A stretch of DNA of 64,000 bases from SHZL01 sp031362985 (lineage in GTDB: Bacteria; Pseudomonadota; Gammaproteobacteria; Xanthomonadales; SZUA-36), in the NCBI GenBank assembly GCA_031362985.1, contig JANLTO010000120.1:62001-126000 (forward strand), read 5' to 3'. Positions within the stretch are counted from its first letter, which is position 1. The number at the start of each line of letters is the position of its first letter. Below the pieces are notes generated by a model. That model was not told the origin of the DNA, made no database searches, and saw only the letters and a list, made by a program, of their open reading frames with translations. This document shows positions 8,647-17,105 of this stretch, one piece after another. The position numbers were made by a program, and so were the translations under genes.

Positions 8647-8801
8647 TAAGGAAGCTCTGAATAATTCATCCATAAATGATCAGAGCACGCCAAACAAAAA
8701 GTGTAATTTTTGTTTGGCTTCATTTTCAATGATTTACAATCATCGAAAATGGCGGCACATCCCTGTACCGCGGAAATCCTGAATAAATCAGAGTTTCCTT
8801 A
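8647..8801. mobile_element. MITE-like palindromic element, 155 bp
   Basis: The ends are 21-bp inverted repeats (8647-8667 and 8781-8801) matching at 18 of 21 positions, with a TA dinucleotide at each outer edge. Inside are two hairpins: 8689-8718, a perfect 12-bp stem around a 6-base loop (arms GCCAAACAAAAA and TTTTTGTTTGGC), and 8721-8751, a 14-bp stem with one mismatch and a 3-base loop. There is no room for a transposase. A 33-bp relic of the same element lies at 815-847. The terminal-repeat plus hairpin design suggests a non-autonomous DNA transposon; I cannot name the parent insertion sequence. Confidence 0.7.
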
Positions 8802-8834
8802 GGCTACAGTTCAAGTTAAATAATTACGGGGTCC

Positions 8835-10211
8835 ATGTGGTGTATTTCTTTCACAGGGACACCCCGGGAGTGGTCTACCGATAATGAAGGCAGTACGGTT
8901 TTGGTAAAGCAGCGGCTTCCGCGCATGGCGGCTGCACTGGTGCCGCGAGAGCTTACCAGCTGGAGCCTGAGCGCCGTGGCTCTCGGTGCGCTTGAGGGTG
9001 GCTTGCTGGGTGTAATGGTCATGCACCAGTTTGTCGGTGTTGCTTCACCGGCGATCGTGAACCTTGCCGCAGCGGTCGTGGCGGCAGCACCTTCCTTTAC
9101 GAACCTCTCCAGTTTTCTATTCGCCTCCCTGGCTGTCGGGCGCGACAAGCCAGTGCTGATAGGCCGATTGATGTTCATCATGGCCGTGTCCCTGGCAATC
9201 ATGGCTTTACCGGGCATCAACGCCGTGGGACTGGCGGTTTTCTGCATTGCGACCATAGTGGCCCGAACTGCCTGGACCGGGATCCTGACCGTTCGTGCCG
9301 CTGTTTGGCGAACCAATTACCACCGCGACTGGCGTGGCAGGGTCACCGCCCGGATTGTGCAGTTGTCTTCCTTGCTGGTTGGCGCATATTCCATGCTTAT
9401 TGGATTTTTGCTCGACTGGCGGGTCTGGACCTTTCGCCCAGCCTTCATCCTGGGCGCCATTTGCGCGTTGCTTGCCGCCCAGGTTTATCGCAAGGCGCGG
9501 GTACGGCGTCACCGGCGCCTGCTGACTGCTGAACGCGAAGAGGAAACACTCAAGGGACGCCGCCTGACCGTGTCGGTACTCGTGTCCGTTTTGCGCAAGA
9601 ACAAGGAATTCCGTCAGTACATGACCGGCATGATGATATTTGGCGGGGGCAACCTCATGCTGATTCCCATGCTCGTTATCCTGCTCAGCGAACGTATGGA
9701 CCTGAGTCAGTGGCAACAGGTCGTGATTACGTCATCACTGCCGCTGGTGGTTTTGTGCTTTTCCATTCCCTATTGGGCCAGGTTGCTGGACCGGCTGCAC
9801 ATATTCAGCTACCGGGCGATACAGTGCTGGTATTTTGTCGCTTCCAGCGCCTTGTTCTCCCTGGCTCTTATCCTCGGAAACACCGCCCTGCTGTGGCCAG
9901 CATCCATCATCCTCGGTGGCGCCTATGCGGGCGGCAACCTGGGCTGGAACCTGGGACACGAAGATTTCAGCAGTGATGGCACAGCTGCGCACTACATGGC
10001 TATACACGTTACGCTGACGGGCCTGCGCGGATTGATCGTGCCGTTTGTCGGGGTGGGTTTCTACCAGTTATTGGCAGTCAGGGCGCCACACTACGCGTCT
10101 TATGCGCTGCTGCTGCCCCTGCTGCTCAATACGGCAGGGTCAATCTCGTTTGTGCTCATGCATGTGCAACGCAAGCGGCGGCTGGCCGGCGAACATTCCG
10201 CTCAGGAATAG
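8835..10211 (+). CDS. MFS-type transporter
   Basis: A 458-residue polytopic membrane protein with about twelve hydrophobic segments in two halves, separated by a basic cytoplasmic loop near residues 215-245 (KARVRRHRRLLTAEREEE). The RDWRGRVTAR motif between helices 4 and 5 and general layout resemble major facilitator proteins; substrate unknown. The ATG at 8835 lacks an obvious ribosome site and homology seems to begin nearer residue 30 (LPRMAAALVPREL), so the start may be further in. Its promoter region is largely occupied by the MITE-like element. Its stop overlaps the end of dgkA by ten bases (convergent). Confidence 0.75.
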   Translation: MWCISFTGTPREWSTDNEGSTVLVKQRLPRMAAALVPRELTSWSLSAVALGALEGGLLGVMVMHQFVGVASPAIVNLAAAVVAAAPSFTNLSSFLFASLAVGRDKPVLIGRLMFIMAVSLAIMALPGINAVGLAVFCIATIVARTAWTGILTVRAAVWRTNYHRDWRGRVTARIVQLSSLLVGAYSMLIGFLLDWRVWTFRPAFILGAICALLAAQVYRKARVRRHRRLLTAEREEETLKGRRLTVSVLVSVLRKNKEFRQYMTGMMIFGGGNLMLIPMLVILLSERMDLSQWQQVVITSSLPLVVLCFSIPYWARLLDRLHIFSYRAIQCWYFVASSALFSLALILGNTALLWPASIILGGAYAGGNLGWNLGHEDFSSDGTAAHYMAIHVTLTGLRGLIVPFVGVGFYQLLAVRAPHYASYALLLPLLLNTAGSISFVLMHVQRKRRLAGEHSAQE

Positions 10212-10570
10212 TTGTTCCAGAGAATTACCAGCCAGCACAGCCCGATCAACACCAGACACAGAAACACGGCCGCCGAACCCATGTCCTTGGCGCGGCCCGA
10301 GAGTTCGTTATGCTCCGTGCCGATACGATCAACTACGGTCTCAATGGCGCTGTTGAGCATCTCAACTATAAGTAACAGGAGCGGAGGCATGACCAGCAGC
10401 AGCCACTGCTGAGCGTCACGAGCCACGAAAAAAGCCGCCGCAAACAGCACGGCCAGCAGGGTTGAATTCTGGCGAAATGCCGCTTCGTTGGTCCAACAGG
10501 CCTTAAGGCCGCGCATGGAATGGCCGGTAGCCGCAACGATGCGGCGCAGGCCGGGATTACCGGGGTTCAT
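10202..10570 (-). CDS. dgkA: Diacylglycerol kinase (prokaryotic DgkA)
   Basis: A 122-residue inner-membrane enzyme, the same length as E. coli DgkA, that phosphorylates diacylglycerol to phosphatidate. The signature EMLNSAIETVVDRIG (catalytic Glu region) is present, with three membrane helices and the NEAAFRQ motif near residue 28. The ATG at 10568-10570 is chosen because the conserved protein begins just after it. It overlaps the end of the upstream DUF1579 gene by 14 bases, so both are probably one transcript. Confidence 0.92.
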   Translation of the reverse strand: MNPGNPGLRRIVAATGHSMRGLKACWTNEAAFRQNSTLLAVLFAAAFFVARDAQQWLLLVMPPLLLLIVEMLNSAIETVVDRIGTEHNELSGRAKDMGSAAVFLCLVLIGLCWLVILWNNYS

Positions 10571-11096
10571 CGGTGCCGACCGACTTCTGGTACAGGCCGT
10601 CAAACAGCACGGTCCAGGTAGTTCCATCGCGGCTTGCGTCCCACAGCTGGCGCACACTGCCATCCGGGTCGGGAGTCCAGCTTATCCTGTGCGTGGTCAT
10701 GCCACTGCCGTCGGGCGATGGCCGCTGGCCTTGCAAGACCATGCTGCCGTTCTCCAGCCCACCATCCAGCTGCAGCAAGGTGCCACTGCTGTCTATCCAG
10801 GTCTGGTGCCATTTGCCGGTAGCCTGGTCATAGACATTGAAACTGGTGCCAGCGGTACCGCCAACGCCGGCTCCCTGCCAGTTTTCCTGCAGGGCACAGC
10901 CATTCAGTATCGGGTGGATGGAGTTAGTACCCGCTGCCTGGCCGCCCGAAGTCACGTTCCAGTCGCCGATCCAGAAATCGAACTGGTGGTGCTGTGTGGT
11001 GCTGCATGGGGGCGGCGGTGTGGGCTTTGCCGTCTCCTCACTCTGTGCCATTGCAGGTAATGAAAAACACAGGGCCAGGGTCCATAACATTCTCAT
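10557..11096 (-). CDS. Secreted DUF1579-like protein
   Basis: A 179-residue protein with a classical signal peptide (MRMLWTLALCFSLPAMAQ, cleavage after about residue 18). The mature region begins with a Pro-rich linker, then FDFWIGDWNV, the hallmark of DUF1579 proteins, predicted beta-barrel lipocalin-like domains of unknown function. The ATG at 11094-11096 is preceded by GGAGAG at four bases' spacing, which decides the start over an in-frame codon 12 bases upstream. It precedes dgkA with overlap. Confidence 0.75.
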   Translation of the reverse strand: MRMLWTLALCFSLPAMAQSEETAKPTPPPPCSTTQHHQFDFWIGDWNVTSGGQAAGTNSIHPILNGCALQENWQGAGVGGTAGTSFNVYDQATGKWHQTWIDSSGTLLQLDGGLENGSMVLQGQRPSPDGSGMTTHRISWTPDPDGSVRQLWDASRDGTTWTVLFDGLYQKSVGTDEPR

Positions 11097-11195
11097 TGGG
11101 CTCTCCAAAAAAGGGTGATTATCCCACTCAAAGTGTTGAAATACAGATACATGCTATCATCGACGGCTGCCTGTTTGTTGTTGAGACCGGAATAG

Positions 11196-13280
11196 ATGTG
11201 CGTTAACCGATCAAGTGAAAAGCCCTTGCGACCGGGCGAAAAAAACCCGCTGCCATTTTGTTCGTACAGCGGCCTGCCCGACTTTCCAGCCATCCAGATC
11301 GATAGGGTGCTGCCCTTGCTGGAATCGCTGGTGGCCCGCTATCGTTCCGGGGTAGAGCAGCGCCTTGCGCAGGATTCTGCTCCGGACTGGTCCTTCATAG
11401 AAGCGGAAATGGAGTGGGCCGACGCCATTGAACAGGCATGGTCAACAATTTCGCACCTCAATGCGGTTGCCGACGAACCACGATTGCGTGAAGTCTACAA
11501 CCAGGGACTGGACCTGCTCACCACCCATCAAACCTGGCGATCACAGCATCGCGGCATCTACCAGGTCTACCAGGGTCTGCACCGTTCAGCAGCGTTTCAA
11601 GTTCTGTCCGCGCAACAGCAGCGTATTGTCACTCTTGAATTGCGCGATTTCCACCTCGCAGGGGTTGATCTTGATGATGCTGCCCGCGAGGACTACCGCG
11701 ATATCGTGTTACGACTGAGCAAGTTGGGCGCACAGTTCCAGGAAAACGTGCTGGACGCCACAAATGCCTGGAGTCAGCACTTCGAAGATGCGCAGGTGCT
11801 GGCTGGATTGCCCGCAGCCGAGATGCGCTTGCTGGCTGAAAACGCCCGCGCGCGGGCTAAAGGTGGCTGGTTGGTCGATCTGAGCTACCCTTCTTACGCG
11901 GCGATAGTGACCTATGCCCATGACCGCGCCCTGCGGCAGCAGGTCTACACCGCGTACGTGACCCGGGCATCCGACCAGGGCCCGAATGCCGGTGAATGGG
12001 ACAACACACCGGTGATACAGGAAATCCTGGCTTTGCGCCATCGGCTGGCAAGCCTGCTCGGTTACCCGAACTACGTCGATTATGCACTTGCTACACGCAT
12101 GGCTGAGAGCCCGGAGTCCGTGCAGAGGTTTCTTCATGACCTGCTTGGCCAGGCTCTGCCTGCTGCTGCGGGACAGTTGGAGATGCTGACCGGATTTGCC
12201 GTGAGCAGGGGAGCCCACGCTCCGCTGCAGCCCTGGGACATGGGCTTCTGGGCTGAACGGTATCGCCAGGCTGAACTGGGCCTGTCCGATGAGTTACTCA
12301 AGCCCTATTTTTCCCAGCAGGGGATGATTGCTGCCCTGTTTCACATCATTGGGCGTGTTTTTGGCATCAGTCTTGAGCGCGACGAGCGCGTACCGGTGTG
12401 GCACGAGAGTGTCCATTTTTACTGGCTGCACGATACGGATGGGCAGCGTTGCGCAGGCATGTACGTGGACCTGTTTGCACGTCAAAACAAACGTAGCGGC
12501 GCCTGGATGGACGTGGTTCGTTCGCGCCGCAGGCTTGCTCTGGAGGTGCAGCTGCCGGCAGCCTACCTCAATTGTAATTTTCCGCCTCCATCCGAGGGCC
12601 ATCCCAGCCTGCTCACCCACGATGACGTGCAAACGCTGTTCCATGAGTTTGGACATTGCCTGCACCACATGCTCACCGAAATCGACTGGCCGCAAATCAA
12701 TGGCATCCACAATGTCGAATGGGATGCTGTGGAACTGCCCAGCCAGCTACTGGAAAACTGGTGCTGGGAAGAACATTTACTGGATGGCTTCGCGCGTCAC
12801 TACGAAACGGGCGAGCCTTTGCCGGATGATCTGAAGCAGCGCCTGTTGCGTTCGCGACATTTCCACAAAGCGATGATGATGGTGCGTCAGCTGGAATTTG
12901 CGCTGGGTGATCTGCGACTGCACCTTGAATATGCACCCGATGCGCCGCGCGATCCGCTGGAAATAGTACGCGAGGTGCGGCAGCACTGTTCGGTGGTCGC
13001 TACCCCGGAATGGAACCGGTTCCTGAATAGCTTCAGCCACATTTTTGGCGGTGGTTACGCGGCCGGTTACTATAGTTACCTGTGGGCTGAGCAGCTGGCA
13101 GCCGATGCCTGGGAGCGTTTTGTGGACGAAGGGCCGTTTAACCCGGAGACAGGGCTTTCCCTGCGCCGGGAAATTTATGCTACAGGAGCAGCGCGCCCTT
13201 TTCTGGAGTCATTTACAGCCTTTCGCGGGCGCCCACCCGAAGCCCAAGCGCTGCTGCGCAGCTATGGACTTGAGCAATAA
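11196..13280 (+). CDS. prlC: Oligopeptidase A (M3 metallopeptidase)
   Basis: A 694-residue cytosolic zinc endopeptidase of family M3A that degrades short peptides, including cleaved signal peptides. The zinc site is LFHEFGHCLHH with His483, Glu484 and His487; the third ligand Glu lies in the following ELPSQLLENW segment. Length matches E. coli PrlC/OpdA (680). It is followed 25 bases later by the exonuclease III gene on the same strand. Together with SppA in the same window it covers both steps of signal-peptide turnover. Confidence 0.95.
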   Translation: MCVNRSSEKPLRPGEKNPLPFCSYSGLPDFPAIQIDRVLPLLESLVARYRSGVEQRLAQDSAPDWSFIEAEMEWADAIEQAWSTISHLNAVADEPRLREVYNQGLDLLTTHQTWRSQHRGIYQVYQGLHRSAAFQVLSAQQQRIVTLELRDFHLAGVDLDDAAREDYRDIVLRLSKLGAQFQENVLDATNAWSQHFEDAQVLAGLPAAEMRLLAENARARAKGGWLVDLSYPSYAAIVTYAHDRALRQQVYTAYVTRASDQGPNAGEWDNTPVIQEILALRHRLASLLGYPNYVDYALATRMAESPESVQRFLHDLLGQALPAAAGQLEMLTGFAVSRGAHAPLQPWDMGFWAERYRQAELGLSDELLKPYFSQQGMIAALFHIIGRVFGISLERDERVPVWHESVHFYWLHDTDGQRCAGMYVDLFARQNKRSGAWMDVVRSRRRLALEVQLPAAYLNCNFPPPSEGHPSLLTHDDVQTLFHEFGHCLHHMLTEIDWPQINGIHNVEWDAVELPSQLLENWCWEEHLLDGFARHYETGEPLPDDLKQRLLRSRHFHKAMMMVRQLEFALGDLRLHLEYAPDAPRDPLEIVREVRQHCSVVATPEWNRFLNSFSHIFGGGYAAGYYSYLWAEQLAADAWERFVDEGPFNPETGLSLRREIYATGAARPFLESFTAFRGRPPEAQALLRSYGLEQ

Positions 13281-13305
13281 GACCTGCAGGAACTGAAATA
13301 CGGCT

Positions 13306-14088
13306 ATGCTGAAAATCGCCTCGTGGAACGTAAATTCTCTTAACGTCCGCCTACCGCTTTTGTTGGCGTGGATCGACGGCGCGCGGCCGGATATTCTTGC
13401 TTTGCAGGAAACCAAGCTGCCTGATGAGCGCTTTCCCACGGATGAGCTTGCGGCCGCGGGCTATCACAGCGTGTTTTCAGGGCAAGCGACTTACAACGGG
13501 GTGGCTATCCTGAGCTGCGAGCCGGCCACTGACCTGGTCACCGACATACCAGGGCTGGACGACCCGCAAAGGCGTATCCTTGCCGCCACCATTCCCACGG
13601 CTCTTGGTGCAGTACGTATCGTTGACCTGTATGTGGTTAACGGCAGCGAGGTGGGTTCGGCGAAATTCGCCTACAAGCTTGACTGGTTGGGAAAAGTGAC
13701 CGATTGGCTGGCTGGTGAAGCCAGGCAGCACGAAAATCTCGTAGTGCTCGGTGACTTCAATATTGCTCCCGATGACCGCGATGTGCACGATCCGGAACTA
13801 TGGAAAGAGAAAATCCTGTGCAGCACCCAGGAACGGGCTGCATTGGGGCGACTTTTTGAACTGGGCCTGAAGGATACGTTCCGCTTGTTCGGCCAGGCAG
13901 AAAAAGTCTACAGTTGGTGGGACTACCGCATGAACGCTTTTCGCCGCAAAATGGGACTGCGCATAGATCTCGTTCTGGCATCAGGAAATATGGCCGGGCG
14001 CTGCGCGGCAAGTTATGTGGATTTGGAGCCCCGCCGGCAGGAAAGACCGTCCGACCACGCCCCCGTTGTGGCTGAGTTTGATGCCTGA
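13306..14088 (+). CDS. xthA: Exodeoxyribonuclease III
   Basis: A 260-residue AP endonuclease/3'-5' exonuclease of the endonuclease-exonuclease-phosphatase fold. All motifs are present: KIASWNVNSLNVRLP at the N-terminus, DILALQETKL (metal-binding Glu), VLGDFNIAPDDRDVHDP (catalytic Asp/Asn), WWDYR, RIDLVLAS and the C-terminal SDHAPV (catalytic His). Length matches the family. It is probably co-transcribed with prlC. Confidence 0.96.
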   Translation: MLKIASWNVNSLNVRLPLLLAWIDGARPDILALQETKLPDERFPTDELAAAGYHSVFSGQATYNGVAILSCEPATDLVTDIPGLDDPQRRILAATIPTALGAVRIVDLYVVNGSEVGSAKFAYKLDWLGKVTDWLAGEARQHENLVVLGDFNIAPDDRDVHDPELWKEKILCSTQERAALGRLFELGLKDTFRLFGQAEKVYSWWDYRMNAFRRKMGLRIDLVLASGNMAGRCAASYVDLEPRRQERPSDHAPVVAEFDA

Positions 14089-14201
14089 ACCCGGCGGCTG
14101 GCCGGGGTCAGGCTAAAAATATTGAACACGGGCAGTTCATCCGGATGAAAATGCGCTATTCTTACGTGGCTGCGGTTTTTTTAATTTAGAGGAGAGGGAT
14201 C

Positions 14202-14654
14202 ATGAAATTCAGAATTTTGATGTTGATGAGTTTAGTGGCTTGCATGCTCGTTTTGGGCGGATGCAACCGGGGTGAAGAGCAGGCGGAGGCAACCGCAGAA
14301 GCCGTGAACGATGCGGAAGCTGGGGCGGCAGCAGTGGTTGAAGAAGAAATGGCTGATGAGGCTGTTGTAGAGGTAGCAGAAGAAGCCGCCGCTGAGGCTG
14401 AAGTCGATGCAGAAGCTGCCGACGTGGCTGAAGCTGAAGCCTTTGACGCTGCGGTCGAACTGGAGGAAGCGGTGGACACCGAGACAGCAGCCGACGTAGC
14501 GCTGGACGTCGCGGAAGAAAACGCTGACGAGACTGCGGATATGGCCGACGACGCCGCAGCTGAAGCGCAGGAGAGCATGAAAGCCAGTATCAAGGCGCAA
14601 ACTGACGCGGTTGAAGCAACCGTCGAGGAAGAGGTGGAGGAGAACCAGCGCTGA
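14202..14654 (+). CDS. Ala/Glu-rich acidic lipoprotein
   Basis: A 150-residue protein with a signal peptide and lipobox VLGGC (lipidated Cys at about residue 21). The mature chain is almost entirely Ala, Glu, Asp and Val, predicted as a long acidic helix or disordered spacer, ending in a possible helix (ESMKASIKAQTDAVEATVEEE). A strong GGAGAGG ribosome site precedes the ATG, and a terminator follows the stop by about 20 bases, so it is a monocistronic and probably well expressed gene. I do not recognise a named family. Confidence 0.75.
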   Translation: MKFRILMLMSLVACMLVLGGCNRGEEQAEATAEAVNDAEAGAAAVVEEEMADEAVVEVAEEAAAEAEVDAEAADVAEAEAFDAAVELEEAVDTETAADVALDVAEENADETADMADDAAAEAQESMKASIKAQTDAVEATVEEEVEENQR

Positions 14655-14673
14655 GCGTAGTTCTTGCAGGCTG

Positions 14674-14704
14674 AAAAAAGCGGGCTTCTGGCCCGCTTTT
14701 TTTA
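14674..14704. terminator. Bidirectional rho-independent terminator
   Basis: A GCGGGC/GCCCGC stem (14680-14685 with 14691-14696) around a 5-base loop, with a run of six A before it and seven T after it. It can stop the lipoprotein transcript (plus strand) and the glutaredoxin-fusion transcript (minus strand), whose stop codon lies inside it. Confidence 0.88.
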
Positions 14705-15625
14705 GTACCGTGGTACTCCGGAGTCGATTTCTACTGACCAGGCGTCTATCCCGCCCGTCACGTTATGCACGCGCGTAAACCCCTGTTTCCGGAAATGCTC
14801 AGCCGCTTTGCGGCTGGAATTTCCGGTGTGGCACATGAAGGCCAGCTCGGTGTCCTTAGGCATGCGGGCCAACTTGTCCAGCATCTCCTGGTCAAGCACC
14901 AGCGCCTGCGCCAAAGACGCCTTGGCACGATTCTCCGGCCCGCGTACATCTATCAGCACAATGTCGCCGGAAGGCAGTCTTTCTGACAGTTCCGTGACAG
15001 ACATATCCTGCACCGGCGGGGGAGCGGCCGGCAAGTCTATGGAAAGACCTTCGCCCGTCAAAGACTTGACCCAGTCAATACGTGCACCGCTGGCGCGCTG
15101 AGCAGTTGCCAGGTCCATTAACACCGTGATGCCGTTGGATTGCGCTGCGATCTCCTCTCCCGTTGCCGGGGCCAGGCTGAATTGGGATTCCCAATTGGCA
15201 TCAATGGCGAAATGCAGTGCAATGCCTTCATGCCCTTGCAGGGATTCGCGGATTTTCGCGGCTGCGGCATCCGTCAGGCTTATCTCCGGGGGTGTACGGT
15301 CAGGTTCGGGCAAACCGAGGGTCTGGTGCAGTTCGCCGGAATTGAGCATGCCCAGCACGATGTCGCAACCGCCGATCAGTTCCCCGTCAATATAGAGCTG
15401 CGGAATGGTAGGCCAGTTGCTATAGGCCTTAATGCCTTCGCGGATTGCTTCATCGTCCAGCACATTGACCGAAGCATAGTCCGGCCAGACGCTGTTCAGG
15501 GCGGCAATGGTCCGTGCCGAAAATCCACACATGGGCTGCTCTGGTGTGCCCTTCATGAACAGGACAACCTTGTTGCTTTTCACGTGGTTCTCAATTTTTT
15601 CCCGGGTTGTTTCACTCAAGCTCAT
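14702..15625 (-). CDS. Monothiol glutaredoxin / IscA-like / rhodanese triple fusion
   Basis: A 307-residue protein with three domains. Residues about 1-105 are a Grx4-type monothiol glutaredoxin with the CGFS site at 33-36, which carries [2Fe-2S] clusters with glutathione. Residues about 110-200 (ISLTDAAAAKIRESL to GLSIDLP) match the HesB/IscA fold but lack the three cluster-binding cysteines. Residues about 205-307 are a rhodanese domain with an intact active loop CHTGNSS. The ATG at 15623-15625 is preceded by AAGGAG; the longer in-frame start lacks homology. Likely an iron-sulfur or sulfur-trafficking adaptor in the cytosol. It shares the bidirectional terminator with the lipoprotein gene. 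Confidence 0.9.
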   Translation of the reverse strand: MSLSETTREKIENHVKSNKVVLFMKGTPEQPMCGFSARTIAALNSVWPDYASVNVLDDEAIREGIKAYSNWPTIPQLYIDGELIGGCDIVLGMLNSGELHQTLGLPEPDRTPPEISLTDAAAAKIRESLQGHEGIALHFAIDANWESQFSLAPATGEEIAAQSNGITVLMDLATAQRASGARIDWVKSLTGEGLSIDLPAAPPPVQDMSVTELSERLPSGDIVLIDVRGPENRAKASLAQALVLDQEMLDKLARMPKDTELAFMCHTGNSSRKAAEHFRKQGFTRVHNVTGGIDAWSVEIDSGVPRY

Positions 15626-15739
15626 GGTTTGTGCTCCTTGGTGCATAGTCCGCGGGTTGGGCAAGGGGGGTGCTTTGCCAGTCACAGCGGCTAATATGAG
15701 GCCCTTGCTGGGCAAATCAAGTGCAGGACGAAACACGCT

Positions 15740-17005
15740 TTATTGCTGCCTTTGTCCACGCCAGGGGTCACCGGGCAAGGACTCTGCCAGCAAGCTGCGC
15801 TCGCTCTCATCGTACAGGATAGTGCCTGGAAACGAGACGGTCTTGCCGCCAAGACCGCGCTGGCGAATGGATTGCTGGATGTCATTCAGGCCCTGCGGAC
15901 CCAGGGGATAGTAGTTTTCCTGTTGACCAGCGATAGTCACACTGAGGCAAACGGTTCCCAGGTCTGCAAAACTGTGCTCGGTGACTTCGGCGCAGCGATG
16001 TCCGACAGCACGGGTGCTGGCCTCGATGAAATAAGATCCCGCCAAGGCCTGCCGGGGCCGGCCAGGCAGGAAGAACTCAAGGCGTACCCTGTGCGCTGCG
16101 AGCGTAGTGAGATACTGGCGCATAAGCCGGGTCCAGTCGGCATACCCCCCGGCCAGTTTGCCGCGATGGCTGTCGATGCGCTTTCCGCTGCCGTGCTGCG
16201 ACCAGTAGTCAAACGTCTGGAAGTCCGTGTGCACTGCGCCAGCACGCCAGGTAAACACCTGGTTGTTTTCGAGTTCCACCCGGCATTCCGCGTTCTGCTC
16301 GTTCAGCGCGGCATCGAGTAGCTGCCATAGGGGCAGAAAGCCAAAATGTTCCAGTTGCAGGCGGAACATGGCATTGAGGTCCATGATGGTCATAAAGCGG
16401 GCGTGATTGATTTTGATTGAAAAGGCTGATTCCAGCCATCTGGCGGTATGTGCAGACACTTGACCGGTCTGCAAAAACGTTTCTTCCATGGCCGTTTCCA
16501 ACTCTGCCAATCGGGTTGCGTCGCCGCTGACAACCAAAGGCAGCAATTGCAGTATGCCCAGAGGGATTGAATCTTCGGGCTGCAGTGCCTCGACCGGAAT
16601 TGCATTGCTTTGTGCGCCGAGGCTGATCCGCAGCGGTCCACCAGGGCTTTCGCCCTCGTCACCCTTTCCCGACTGCAGCAGTTGTTCCATTGCGGAACAC
16701 AAGGGGTATCCCGGTCTCAGCACCTGGGTCTGGTCAAATAACGCACCTACCGCAGCGAGCTTGCATTGGGAAAAGCCCGGCAACAAACCCTCGAGGTCCG
16801 CGGCCAGGTGTGCCACCATCTGCTCCGCTTCGTTTTCGCCCAGGCGGCGCGGGCGTGCAGCAGTGCTGCCGTGATAGCGCGTGGCATCGGTTTCTATGGC
16901 GACGAAAAAATGGTGGAAATCGGGCTGCAAATTCAGTTCTCCTGAGCGTTTTTCCAGTGCATTGTATGTGATTGTTCCGTCATCGAGGGGGCCCGTGGTG
17001 GCCAC
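15740..17005 (-). CDS. Conserved-looking protein of unknown function, 421 aa
   Basis: I do not recognise a family. The 421-residue protein has no signal peptide or membrane helix, and looks soluble with mixed alpha/beta content. Visible features are an N-terminal FHHFFVAIETDATRYHG segment, a central helical region with TRLAELETAMEETFLQTGQ, and a C-terminal YFIEASTRAVGHRC segment. It is upstream of the glutaredoxin fusion on the same strand with a 114-base gap, and is divergent from the arylsulfatase. Codon use looks like that of its neighbours. Confidence 0.6.
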   Translation of the reverse strand: MATTGPLDDGTITYNALEKRSGELNLQPDFHHFFVAIETDATRYHGSTAARPRRLGENEAEQMVAHLAADLEGLLPGFSQCKLAAVGALFDQTQVLRPGYPLCSAMEQLLQSGKGDEGESPGGPLRISLGAQSNAIPVEALQPEDSIPLGILQLLPLVVSGDATRLAELETAMEETFLQTGQVSAHTARWLESAFSIKINHARFMTIMDLNAMFRLQLEHFGFLPLWQLLDAALNEQNAECRVELENNQVFTWRAGAVHTDFQTFDYWSQHGSGKRIDSHRGKLAGGYADWTRLMRQYLTTLAAHRVRLEFFLPGRPRQALAGSYFIEASTRAVGHRCAEVTEHSFADLGTVCLSVTIAGQQENYYPLGPQGLNDIQQSIRQRGLGGKTVSFPGTILYDESERSLLAESLPGDPWRGQRQQ

Positions 17006-17105
17006 GTTGCCTGAGAAGAATGGCTGCTGTAGACTCGGGCGACTGGACCGTGTCCCGTTGGGATGCGCAAGAATCCAGCGACATTAATCTTGTAAGGGTG
17101 CCCTC

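Noticed and set aside
14186..14593. A Ser/Ala-rich open frame antisense to the acidic lipoprotein
   Set aside because: It is the mirror of the Ala/Glu codon repeats; ribosome site, lipobox and terminator all support the plus strand.
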